Position numbers and translations under genes: made by a program. Positions 1 to 6,213 of a stretch of 8,748 bases of DNA are shown here, one piece after another; positions within the stretch are counted from its first letter, which is position 1, and each line of letters opens with the position of its first letter. Under the pieces are notes generated by a model. That model saw only the letters and a program-made list of their open reading frames with translations, searched no databases and was not told the DNA's origin. Origin of the DNA: Pseudomonadota bacterium (GTDB lineage: Bacteria; Pseudomonadota; Alphaproteobacteria; Sphingomonadales; Sphingomonadaceae); assembly GCA_023445495.1 (NCBI GenBank), contig JAEXLC010000267.1, forward strand, positions 1 to 8,748. The letters are read 5' to 3'.

Positions 1-1196
1 GTCTGCAGCCGGTCGGCAAGGCGATTGGCGAGCACGTCGCCGTCGCCGCCGGCCGGGGCCAGCTCGCGATAGTCCCAGTAGAGGCCCGCGGCCTGGGGCA
101 GCGGCACGCCGCTTTCGGGAGCCAGCACCGAAGTCATGGTCTGCTGGAGCTCGGCGAGCATCGGGCCGGCCTGGGCGCCCAGCTTGAAGTAGCGCAGCAG
201 CGTGGCGCCGCTCTTCAACTCGGCGCGCAGGTCACTGGCTTCCTTGGCCAGGCCATATTCGATGGTCAGCGCGCGCTGCTCCACCGGGCCGCCGCGCCAG
301 CCGAAGCGCAGCGCGTCGAGCTGCTTGATCGCATCGGCCGGGCCGATCGAGTGGCCGTCGATCGAAACCTGGATTGCGCCGAGCCGGGCGCCCGCCTTCA
401 CTTCCGGAGAGCCGGTGAGCCCGGCGCGTTCGAAGCGCAGCCTGGCGCCGGCAAGGTCATTCTTCGCGAGCAGCGCCCGGCCGCGCAGCAGGTTCGCGTC
501 GGGGTTCCGGTCGCTGAACAGGCCGAGCCACTGCAGCGCCGGGTCGGGCTGGCCGACATCGATCGCGGCCCCGGCGGCGGCCAGCATGAAGTCCACCCGG
601 TCGCGCGGGGCACGGGCGTTGATCGCCACGCGGGCGCATTCGATCTGGCCGATGGCCTCGGCGGCGGCACCCGAATGGGCGAGCGCCCGCATCCGCCAGG
701 CGCAGGCCTCGGGATTGCCGACAAGCTCCGCGCTGCTCAGCGATTGCACCGCCTCGGTATCGCGGCCGAGCAGGGTCAGCGCGGCACCGCGCGCGAGCTG
801 AAACGGCGCGACCAGCGCCAGGTCGCTATCGGCCAGGCGCATCACTTCGAGCACGCCCAGCGCCTCGGCACCGCGCTCGGCGGCGATCAGGCCCTTGGCA
901 TAGGTCCAGCGGACCGACTGGCGGGTATCGGGCGTCGCGGTGGCAAGCTGGTGCCAGGCCTCGGTGCCGGTGATGCCGCTCCAGCCATCGCCGCCGGTGA
1001 TCATCGGCATCTGCGCCAGCGTGGCGGCGAAGCGGGGCAGGGCGGCGCTGGGGATGGTCGCGGCCGGCGTTGCGCTGGCCGCAGGCGTCGGCGCGGAGGC
1101 CGCCGCATGCGCGGCATCGCCGCCATGGACGGTCGGCAGGGTCGGTGCGGTCGCCGTCGTCGTGCCGGCGGCGAGGATGAGGAAGAAGCTGCGCAT
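1..1196 (-). CDS. Secreted TPR-like repeat protein of the flagellar locus (partial, C-terminus beyond the left edge)
   Basis: The frame stays open from an ATG at 1196 to the left edge, about 398 codons, so the C-terminus is missing. The N-terminus (MRSFFLILAAGTTTATA) looks like a signal peptide, followed by an Ala/Thr/Pro-rich linker to about residue 50, which suggests export to the periplasm. The rest is Ala/Leu-rich paired helices of TPR type, for example LARGAALTLLGRDTEAVQSL and LLRGRALLAKNDLAGARLRF. Two sharper motifs follow: LRFGWRGG near residue 296 and LYWDYRELAPAG near residue 372. From memory, similar motifs occur in large TPR-like proteins of other alphaproteobacterial flagellar clusters, whose function I do not know. 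The start overlaps the stop of the upstream small membrane protein (ATGA) and has only a weak Shine-Dalgarno sequence, so it is probably translationally coupled. Protein scaffolding in the periplasm is a guess from the repeats alone. Confidence 0.85.
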   Translation of the reverse strand, partial: MRSFFLILAAGTTTATAPTLPTVHGGDAAHAAASAPTPAASATPAATIPSAALPRFAATLAQMPMITGGDGWSGITGTEAWHQLATATPDTRQSVRWTYAKGLIAAERGAEALGVLEVMRLADSDLALVAPFQLARGAALTLLGRDTEAVQSLSSAELVGNPEACAWRMRALAHSGAAAEAIGQIECARVAINARAPRDRVDFMLAAAGAAIDVGQPDPALQWLGLFSDRNPDANLLRGRALLAKNDLAGARLRFERAGLTGSPEVKAGARLGAIQVSIDGHSIGPADAIKQLDALRFGWRGGPVEQRALTIEYGLAKEASDLRAELKSGATLLRYFKLGAQAGPMLAELQQTMTSVLAPESGVPLPQAAGLYWDYRELAPAGGDGDVLANRLADRLQ

Positions 1197-1429
1197 CAGC
1201 CGAGCCCGAACGGACGGATGACGACGACGGCGATGCCGCCGCCGATGCAGGCGAGCAGGAACAGGATCGCCGGCATCATCGGCAGCGCCGGCTTGGCAGC
1301 AGGCGCCGCGGCGGCAGGTGCCGGGCGCGGCCGGACGACTTCCGCGGTACCCTCGATGGTGGTCCGCACATTCGGATGGCCCCCATCGCTGACGACACGC
1401 ATCTTTCCCGGGCGCTGATCGTGGCTCAA
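1196..1429 (-). CDS. Small C-terminally anchored membrane protein, unknown function
   Basis: This 77-codon gene is not recognised. The N-terminal half is hydrophilic, then comes a Pro/Ala linker (residues about 34-48), then a single hydrophobic segment of about 20 residues (PMMPAILFLLACIGGGIAVV) and a short tail RPFGLG. This suggests one membrane span with the N-terminal part probably in the cytoplasm. The start shown is TTG at 1429, preceded by AGGTGA with 4 bases of spacing. An internal ATG at codon 10 (position 1402) preceded by GGGAAAG is the alternative and would give 68 residues. No in-frame ATG lies between the upstream stop and the TTG. Its stop overlaps the start of the repeat-protein gene by ATGA, so the two are probably made together. 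A TATAAT lies about 30 bases upstream on this strand, inside the repeated element at 1448-1464. Confidence 0.7.
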   Translation of the reverse strand: MSHDQRPGKMRVVSDGGHPNVRTTIEGTAEVVRPRPAPAAAAPAAKPALPMMPAILFLLACIGGGIAVVVIRPFGLG

Positions 1430-1447
1430 CTCATCACCTGCTCACTG

Positions 1448-1464
1448 ATTTCATTCTATTATAG
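1448..1464. promoter_or_regulatory. Candidate bidirectional promoter element, copy A
   Basis: This 17-base element matches the one at 4593-4609 at 16 of 17 positions. Its core CTATTATAG (1456-1464) reads TATAAT leftward (toward the small membrane protein gene) and TATTAT rightward (toward the 136-residue gene). Predicted leftward transcription would start near 1451, giving a leader of about 22 bases. Rightward transcription would start near 1470, giving about 40. No convincing TTGACA-like -35 is seen on either side, so the sigma factor is unknown. Confidence 0.5.
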
Positions 1465-1501
1465 AGTGATGGGCGCCCGCGCGGCGTCGTGTACCGATAT
1501 C

Positions 1502-1507
1502 GGAGGG
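1502..1507 (+). promoter_or_regulatory. Ribosome binding site of the FliL-like secreted protein gene
   Basis: GGAGGG lies one base before the ATG at 1509. This is strong in sequence but shorter in spacing than usual. It partly overlaps a 10-base perfect palindrome (CCGATATCGG, 1494-1503), which may be chance. It supports 1509 as the start over the ATG at 1520, which is in another frame. Confidence 0.55.
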
Positions 1508-1508
1508 C

Positions 1509-1919
1509 ATGATTTTGCGATGCGAAACGCTGGTAGCGCTTGGGCTTGCGGCTTTGCCGATGCCGGGTGGCGGCGCTTTGGCCTCCGGCGGCGGTGCCGC
1601 GGGCGACGGGCTGCACCTCGTACCGATGGAAGAGGTCACCGTGCCGATCATCGACGCGGACCGGGTCAACGGCGTGCTGCGCTTCAAGCTGGTGATCGAC
1701 GCCGGCTCGGCCGAAGCGGCCACCAAGCTGAATGGCGAGATGCCCGTCCTGCGCGCGGCCACGGTCGCGGCGGGGCTCGAGTTCGCCCGGCTCAATGCCT
1801 CGGCGCTGCGCGCAGTCGATGCGCAGCAGCTCGATCATGACCTCACCGCCGCGCTCACGGCGGCCGAACCCGGGCTGGTCCGCGTGCTGATCGTCGAGGT
1901 CGACGCCCGCACCGGCTGA
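1509..1919 (+). CDS. Secreted 136-residue protein with FliL-like periplasmic pattern
   Basis: The N-terminus (LVALGLAALPMPGGGALASG) is a likely cleavable signal peptide with a probable cut after ALA near residue 25, so the mature protein of about 110 residues should be periplasmic. The remainder has the order of the FliL C-terminal domain: strand (VTVPIIDADRVNGVLRFKLVI), helix with a conserved-looking PVLR segment, a DA..L..DLTAAL helix, then a final strand (VRVLIVEV). The FliL protein in this window shows a similar series (RFLKLHFMIV, LPLVLDSFQPFLREL, then VKDILIQDL). This is a resemblance by eye, not a proven homology. Unlike FliL it has no cytoplasmic segment or uncleaved anchor. It is transcribed alone: divergent from the small membrane protein/repeat protein pair and closed by the terminator at 1941-1979. 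Known function: none that I can name. Confidence 0.75.
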   Translation: MILRCETLVALGLAALPMPGGGALASGGGAAGDGLHLVPMEEVTVPIIDADRVNGVLRFKLVIDAGSAEAATKLNGEMPVLRAATVAAGLEFARLNASALRAVDAQQLDHDLTAALTAAEPGLVRVLIVEVDARTG

Positions 1920-1940
1920 CCGGTTCGCAACGCGCAAAAG

Positions 1941-1979
1941 AAAAGGGCCACCCCGGCACGGCGCCGGGGTGGCCCTTTT
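1941..1979. terminator. Bidirectional intrinsic terminator between convergent genes
   Basis: A perfect 17-bp inverted repeat (1941-1957 and 1963-1979) has a 5-base loop ACGGC. The arms begin with AAAAGGG and end with CCCTTTT, so each strand has a GC-rich stem followed by a T run. It lies between the end of the FliL-like gene and the end of motE and should stop transcription from both sides. Confidence 0.92.
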
Positions 1980-1993
1980 ATTTGTGCTTCGGC

Positions 1994-2584
1994 TCAGCGC
2001 CGTGCGGCCTGGGCCGGTCCGGCGGCCTGGCGCGGAGCCGCTGCCGGCGGCTGTGCCTGCGCGTGGTTCGCGTTGCGGCGGGCCATCGCCATGCTCAGCG
2101 ATGCGGCGCCCTTGGGCGTCATCGCGGCCATGATCATCGCGGTCGAGCGCTCGCGCATGCGCTGCGCGACCTTCATCTGCACTTCCATGTCGAGCTGCTC
2201 GAAGACCACGGCCGCGGCCTTGGGCTTCATCGCCTGGTAGATCCGTGCCAGCTCGTCGAACTGCGAGTCCGCCGGGTTCGGCGCGCCGGGGGCGCCGTTC
2301 GGGCCGCCCGCGACTTGCTGCGTCTCATCCTGCTTCTTGCGCGCCTCGGCATCGGCGGCAAGCCGGGCGGTCGCGGCCTTGGCGGCCTGCTCGCGCAGAT
2401 CGAGCCCGCGCTTGCGGCGCGCGGCGGCGGCGTCGCGGTCGTTCATGTCCTGGGTGATCGCATTGCCCAGCCGCGTGGTGTTCGGGCTGTTGTCCTGCTG
2501 GCCGGTCGCGATCGTCGCCGCATTGGCGACCACCGCCATCCCGGCGACGCCGGCGGTGAGGAGGAGGAGCGAGGGGCGGGCCAT
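1994..2584 (-). CDS. motE: MotE-like flagellar protein (MgtE-N/FliG-like helical domain)
   Basis: This 196-residue protein has an N-terminal hydrophobic signal sequence or anchor (SLLLLTAGVAGMAVVANAA), a charged Ala/Arg/Lys-rich stretch likely to form a coiled coil (about residues 47-85), and a compact domain around residues 110-165. That domain carries a pattern typical of the MotE family: IYQAMKPKAAAVVFEQLD, then the Arg/Met-rich KVAQRMRERSTAMIMAAM. The tail is Ala/Pro/Gln-rich. In Sinorhizobium, MotE is described as a periplasmic chaperone of MotC. Whether this protein has the same job is inference, since no motC is visible here. The start at 2584 overlaps the stop of the preceding gene (TAATG), with GGAAG about 8 bases upstream. 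It is the last gene of the fliL operon and ends at the shared terminator. Confidence 0.85.
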   Translation of the reverse strand: MARPSLLLLTAGVAGMAVVANAATIATGQQDNSPNTTRLGNAITQDMNDRDAAAARRKRGLDLREQAAKAATARLAADAEARKKQDETQQVAGGPNGAPGAPNPADSQFDELARIYQAMKPKAAAVVFEQLDMEVQMKVAQRMRERSTAMIMAAMTPKGAASLSMAMARRNANHAQAQPPAAAPRQAAGPAQAARR

Positions 2585-2985
2585 TACGCGGCTTCCGCCA
2601 CGGGCGCCGGGGTCTCGCCTTCGCCTTCGACCTCGACGGTCTCGGCGTCCTCGCGGGCGTGGCGCTGGGCATTGGCCATGCTCACCGCGTTGACGATCCG
2701 CTCGGCGGCGGAATCGGCGAGGCCGGTCATCAGGCTGAGCTCGTCGCGCAGCTCGCGGGCCCGCTCGACCAGCTGGGCGTGGCGGGCGCAATCGGTGCCG
2801 AGCGTGTGCTTCATGTCCGAAAGCACGGCGCGGGCCTGGACGGTGGCGACCTGCAGCGCCTCGACCACCTGGGTGAGCGCGCCGTCCTTCACGGTGCGCA
2901 GGCTCTTCATCATCCGCACGCTCTGCACGAGCACGGCCATGCACAGGATGATCGTCAGCACATTGGCGAGTAGCGCGATGCTCAT
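2584..2985 (-). CDS. DUF6468 family membrane protein, PflI-like
   Basis: This 133-residue protein has one N-terminal membrane span (residues about 4-22, ALLANVLTIILCMAVLVQS). A basic patch follows (RMMKSLRTVK), then a long helical, probably coiled-coil segment with regularly spaced Ala and Leu (QVVEALQVATVQARAVLSDM). The tail is acidic (EDAETVEVEGEGE). This architecture and its position directly after fliM match the alphaproteobacterial DUF6468 family. I recall that Caulobacter PflI, a bitopic protein needed for correct flagellar positioning, is encoded in the same place, but I cannot confirm homology here. The start ATG at 2985 overlaps the fliM stop (ATGA) and has AAGGTG about 6 bases upstream. 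The frame is open far upstream, but that part is antisense-free overlap with fliM in another frame and is not coding. Confidence 0.82.
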   Translation of the reverse strand: MSIALLANVLTIILCMAVLVQSVRMMKSLRTVKDGALTQVVEALQVATVQARAVLSDMKHTLGTDCARHAQLVERARELRDELSLMTGLADSAAERIVNAVSMANAQRHAREDAETVEVEGEGETPAPVAEAA

Positions 2986-4001
2986 TGCTTCACCTTCTTG
3001 TCGGAGGAAACGTCGTTGATCAGGCGCACGGCAACCTTGCCGCTGCGCTGGCCGATCTGGCCCTGGGCGAGCTTGACGCCGCCACAGGCAATATCGAGTG
3101 CGTCGTCGGGGCTCTTGTGGAGCGCGATGGTCTGGCCGATCTCGAGGCTGCGCAGCTCGGCGATCGACATCGCCTTCTCGCCGAGCAGCACGCTCATCGA
3201 CACATTGGTCTTGCGCACCTCGACGGCCATGTGGGCTTCCCAGATGCTGTCGCGGCCGCTCTTCTCGCCCATGAAGCGCTGGAGCAGCTTGTCGCGTACC
3301 GGCTCGAGCGTGGCGTAGGGGAACACCAGCGTGAACCGCCCGCCGCGCCCGTCCATGTCGACCCGGAAGGTCGCGGTGGCGCAGATGTTGGAGACGCCGG
3401 CGATCGCCGCGAAGCGCGGGTTGGTCTCGATGCGCTCGAGGTTCATGTTCACCGCTTCGATCGGCGCGAAGGCTTCCGAGAAGTCGGCAAGGGCCAGCGT
3501 CAGCATGCGCGACACCAGGCCGGTCTCGATCGTGGTGAAGGCGCGGCCGTCGATGACCACCGGCGAACCGCCGCCGCGGCCGCCGAGCAACGCGTCGACC
3601 ACCGAGTAGATCAGGCCGGAATCGACGGTGACGAGACCGTAGCTTTCCCATTCCTCGATCTTGAACACACCGACCATCGCCGGGAGGGCGACGCGGTTCA
3701 TGAACTCGCCGAAGCGGGTGGAGGTCACTTCCTCCAGGCTCACGTCGACGCCGTCCGAAGTCAGGTTGCGCATCGAGCTCGCAAAGGTGCGGACGACGCG
3801 GTCGCACACCACTTCGAGCATCGGCAGACGCTCGTGGCTGATGACCTTGGACTCGATGACGGCGCGCAGGCCCTTCTTGCCCACCGTGGGCCCGAAATCG
3901 CCGAACAGCGCGTCGATGTCGGCCTGGTCGAAGCTGCCGCCACCCATGTCGCCCGGAGGGGCGGGGGGATCGGGAAGATCGAAGTCCTCGAGATCGATCA
4001 T
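2982..4001 (-). CDS. fliM: Flagellar motor switch protein FliM
   Basis: This 339-residue protein is of normal family length. FliM forms most of the cytoplasmic C ring, joins FliG to FliN, and binds phosphorylated CheY to change rotation. The N-terminus carries FDQADIDALFGDF (residues 24-36), the counterpart of the CheY-binding LSQxEIDALL motif, after an acidic, Pro-rich 23-residue extension. The middle domain includes DALLGGRGG (residues 136-144), the GGxG loop that contacts FliG. The C-terminal SpoA-like domain runs from about 254 to 330 (VEVRKTNVSMSVLLGEKAMS, then GQIGQRSGKVAVRL). The start overlaps the fliL stop by ATGA, and the stop overlaps the DUF6468 start by ATGA. No fliN follows; its place is taken by the DUF6468 gene and motE. 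Confidence 0.97.
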   Translation of the reverse strand: MIDLEDFDLPDPPAPPGDMGGGSFDQADIDALFGDFGPTVGKKGLRAVIESKVISHERLPMLEVVCDRVVRTFASSMRNLTSDGVDVSLEEVTSTRFGEFMNRVALPAMVGVFKIEEWESYGLVTVDSGLIYSVVDALLGGRGGGSPVVIDGRAFTTIETGLVSRMLTLALADFSEAFAPIEAVNMNLERIETNPRFAAIAGVSNICATATFRVDMDGRGGRFTLVFPYATLEPVRDKLLQRFMGEKSGRDSIWEAHMAVEVRKTNVSMSVLLGEKAMSIAELRSLEIGQTIALHKSPDDALDIACGGVKLAQGQIGQRSGKVAVRLINDVSSDKKVKQ

Positions 4002-4546
4002 TGCTGCACCAGATCCTGGATAAGAATGTCCTTCACCTGGCCATCGCCCAGCGTTGCCGTGGCGCGGACCATCATCTCTTCCTTGATGCGGAAGACGGCG
4101 GCCGAGCCGGACAGGTCCTCGGGACGCAGCTCGCGCAGGAAGGGCTGGAAGCTGTCGAGCACCAGCGGCAGCTTCTCCTTCAGGTCGTCCGGGGCGACGC
4201 CGTCGCCGGGCACGATCATGAAGTGCAGCTTGAGGAAGCGGGCCTGGCCGTCGGGCGAGCGCAGGTTCACCATCATCGCCGGCACGTCGAGGAACGCGTC
4301 CTTGCCGGCTTCGGCGCCTTCGCCATGTCCGCCCTCGGCGCTCTTCTCTTCCTTCTTCTCCCCCTGGGCGCTCTTGGCTTCCTCAGCCTTGGCGCTCGAG
4401 CCGGAGAACATGAAGGCGGCACCACCGCCGCCGCCGAGCAGCAGAACGCCTGCCGCGGCACCGATGATGATGAGCTTCTTCTTCGACTTGGGCTTGGCTG
4501 CCTTCGCAGCCTCCGCGCCCTCCTCGATGATTTCCGGAGACGACAT
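3998..4546 (-). CDS. fliL: Flagellar basal body-associated protein FliL
   Basis: The protein has 182 residues from the chosen start. It has a short Lys/Ala-rich cytoplasmic N-terminus (AAKPKSKKK), one membrane span (about residues 25-47, rich in Gly, Ala and Leu), a Glu/Lys-rich periplasmic linker (about 50-75), and the FliL domain. The domain shows FLDVPAMMVNLRSPDGQARF, LKLHFMIV, LRELRPEDLSGSAA and IKEEMMVR. FliL sits around the stator at the basal body. I chose ATG 4546 (MSSPEII) because the upstream in-frame ATG at 4594 lies inside the repeated promoter element and next to the expected transcription start; it would add 16 residues and need leaderless translation. GGAAGG lies 10 bases before 4546. 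It is the first gene of the fliL-fliM-DUF6468-motE operon and divergent from flgF. Confidence 0.93.
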   Translation of the reverse strand: MSSPEIIEEGAEAAKAAKPKSKKKLIIIGAAAGVLLLGGGGGAAFMFSGSSAKAEEAKSAQGEKKEEKSAEGGHGEGAEAGKDAFLDVPAMMVNLRSPDGQARFLKLHFMIVPGDGVAPDDLKEKLPLVLDSFQPFLRELRPEDLSGSAAVFRIKEEMMVRATATLGDGQVKDILIQDLVQQ

Positions 4547-4592
4547 TCCCTGGTGACCTTCCGAAATCTGCACGCCGACACCGCGTCGGTGC

Positions 4593-4609
4593 ATTTCGTT
4601 CTATTATAG
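4593..4609. promoter_or_regulatory. Candidate bidirectional promoter element, copy B
   Basis: This 17-base element matches 1448-1464 except for one A/G difference. Its core CTATTATAG (4601-4609) gives TATAAT leftward for fliL (predicted transcript start near 4596, leader about 50 bases to the 4546 ATG) and TATTAT rightward for flgF (predicted start near 4614, leader about 47 bases). No clear -35, sigma-54 or sigma-28 match was found around it. A 5-bp inverted repeat GGCAA-TTG-TTGCC lies just downstream on the flgF side (4621-4633) and could be an operator. Confidence 0.5.
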
Positions 4610-4660
4610 GAGGAGCGCCCGGCAATTGTTGCCTAGTGCGAACTTTTTGAGGGACGTCCG

Positions 4661-5398
4661 GTGGACATTTCTTCCTATGTGCTGCTCAGCCAGGAAACGG
4701 CGCTTCGCCGTCGCATGGACGTGGCGGCGAACAACCTCGCCAACATGAACACGGTTGGCTTCAAGCGCGAGCAGCCGGTCTTCCGCGAATATGTGGAGAA
4801 GACGGAGAGCGCGGTGAAGCCGGCGAACAAGACGGCGTTCGTGCTCGATTACGGCGCGGTCCATGATTTCAGCCAGGGCGGTTTCCAGCCCACCGGCAAC
4901 CAGCTCGACGTGATGATCGAGGGGCAGGGCTATCTGTCGGTGGAGGCGCCTGACGGCTCGACCGCTTATACGCGCGCGGGCCAGCTCAAGATGCTGCCGA
5001 GCGGCGAGCTCGCCACCTCGAGCGGCAACAAGGTGCTGGGCGAGGGCGGCAAGCCGATCGTCATCCCGGCCGAGGCCGCGAACCAGATCGAGATCGGCAA
5101 GGATGGCACGATCAACGGTCCGGGCGGTCCCTTCGGACGCCTGACGGTGACGCAGTTCGACGAGGCGGGCGTGGATCCGCGCGGCGACGGCCTGTTCAAC
5201 GGCACCGGCGGCCGCGAGCTGCCCGCGGGCGAGACGCACCTGATGGCCGGCGGCATCGAAGGCTCGAACGTCAACGCGATCCAGGAAACCACCGACATGG
5301 TGGAGATCCTGCGCGCCTATCAGACGAGCCAGAACCTCTCCCAGAGCATGAACGACATGCGCAAGTCGGCAATCGACAAGCTCAGCCGGGTCGGCTGA
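4661..5398 (+). CDS. flgF: Flagellar proximal-rod protein FlgF
   Basis: This 245-residue protein is of normal length for FlgF, an axial protein of the rod that is exported through the flagellar type III apparatus, so it has no cleavable signal. The N-terminal rod motif is clear: a helix ending in DVAANNLANMNTVGFKRE (about residues 21-38). The central part contains QLDVMIEGQGYLSV, and the C-terminus has the axial-family ending GGIEGSNVNAIQETTDMVEI followed by LRAYQTSQN. The start is GTG at 4661 with GAGGGA at 4649-4654 and 6 bases of spacing; no better ATG fits the conserved N-terminus. It is divergent from fliL and is the first gene of the flgF-flgG-flgA-flgH operon, with 29 bases before flgG. 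Confidence 0.96.
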   Translation: MDISSYVLLSQETALRRRMDVAANNLANMNTVGFKREQPVFREYVEKTESAVKPANKTAFVLDYGAVHDFSQGGFQPTGNQLDVMIEGQGYLSVEAPDGSTAYTRAGQLKMLPSGELATSSGNKVLGEGGKPIVIPAEAANQIEIGKDGTINGPGGPFGRLTVTQFDEAGVDPRGDGLFNGTGGRELPAGETHLMAGGIEGSNVNAIQETTDMVEILRAYQTSQNLSQSMNDMRKSAIDKLSRVG

Positions 5399-5427
5399 CC
5401 GGCGCCCTAAGCACAAGGAACTGAACC

Positions 5428-6213
5428 ATGCGTACGCTTTCCATCGCTGCGACGGGCATGCTCGCACAGCAGACCAATGTCGATGTGATCTCGAACAACA
5501 TCGCCAACATGAACACCACCGGCTTCAAGCGCCAGCGCGCCGAGTTCCAGGACCTTCTCTACGAGCAGGTCGTGCGTCCCGGCTCGGCGACCAGCGCGCA
5601 GACCCGCAGCCCCACCGGCATCCAGATCGGCTCGGGCGTGAAGACCGGCGCGATCTACCGGATCAACGAGCAGGGCTCGGTCCAGCAGACCGACAACCAG
5701 TATGACATGGCGATCCAGGGCCATGGCTATTTCCAGATCACGCTGCCCGACGGCTCGACCGGCTATACCCGCGACGGCTCGTTCGGCGTGTCGGACCAGG
5801 GCGAGCTGGTCAATTCGGACGGTTTCCCGGTCCAGCCGGGCATCACCATTCCGCAGAACGCGGTAAGCGTCACCGTTTCCAAGACCGGCCAGGTCGATGT
5901 CGTGCTCGGCGGCGGCAATCCCACTCCGCAGACGCTCGGCCAGCTGCAGCTCGCCACCTTCGTCAACGAAGGCGGCCTGGAAGCCAAGGGCGGCAACCTG
6001 TTCCTCGAGACCGCCGCTTCGGGGGCGCCGATCGCCGGTGCCCCGGGCGATCCCGGCTTCGGCACGCTGATGCAGGGCTTCGTCGAAGCCTCGAACGTCA
6101 ATCCGGTGGCCGAAATCACCGCGCTCATCACCGCGCAGCGCGCCTATGAGATGAACAGCCGCGTCGTGAAGACCGCTGACGAGATGCTGGCTACCACCAG
6201 CCAGCTGCGCTGA
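5428..6213 (+). CDS. flgG: Flagellar distal-rod protein FlgG
   Basis: This 261-residue protein is of the usual FlgG length. FlgG builds the distal rod that passes through the P and L rings. The N-terminus is highly typical: MRTLSIAATGMLAQQTNVDV, then ISNNIANMNTTGFKRQRAEF and DLLYEQVVRPG. The centre has YDMAIQGHGYFQITLPDGS, and the C-terminus has FVEASNVNPVAEITALITAQ followed by RAYEMNSRVVKTADEM. The start ATG follows AAGGAA (5415-5420) by 7 bases. Its stop overlaps the flgA start by one base (TGATG), so the two are likely coupled. It is homologous to the preceding flgF, with the same order of axial-family motifs. Confidence 0.98.
   Translation: MRTLSIAATGMLAQQTNVDVISNNIANMNTTGFKRQRAEFQDLLYEQVVRPGSATSAQTRSPTGIQIGSGVKTGAIYRINEQGSVQQTDNQYDMAIQGHGYFQITLPDGSTGYTRDGSFGVSDQGELVNSDGFPVQPGITIPQNAVSVTVSKTGQVDVVLGGGNPTPQTLGQLQLATFVNEGGLEAKGGNLFLETAASGAPIAGAPGDPGFGTLMQGFVEASNVNPVAEITALITAQRAYEMNSRVVKTADEMLATTSQLR

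Noticed and set aside
351..1418. Long rightward open frame (355 codons)
   Set aside because: It is opposite the leftward repeat-protein gene and reads as low-complexity Arg/Gly/Ala/His-rich sequence, typical of the antisense strand of a high-GC gene.
1494..1503. Palindrome CCGATATCGG before the FliL-like gene
   Set aside because: It is a perfect 10-base palindrome, but several of this size are expected by chance in a window this long, and it has no second copy in the other intergenic regions.
1434..1937. Leftward open frame of 167 codons over the FliL-like gene
   Set aside because: Composition is Arg/Asp/His-rich with no signal or domain. The rightward frame has a Shine-Dalgarno, signal peptide and terminator.
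2986..3807. Upstream extension of the DUF6468 gene frame
   Set aside because: This part overlaps fliM in a shifted frame and is Arg/Pro-rich. The coding part begins at ATG 2985 with its own ribosome binding site.
2985..4556. Rightward open frame of 523 codons
   Set aside because: It is antisense to fliM and fliL, which are unmistakable, and its sequence is His/Arg/Asp-rich without recognisable motifs.
4620..4634. Sigma-54 type -24/-12 promoter before fliL or flgF
   Set aside because: GG and GC are present in GGCAATTGTTGC but are only 8 bases apart, 2 short of the required 10, on either strand.
4604..5467. Leftward open frame of 287 codons opposite flgF
   Set aside because: It is the shadow of flgF; it resembles no family and covers the intergenic promoter region.
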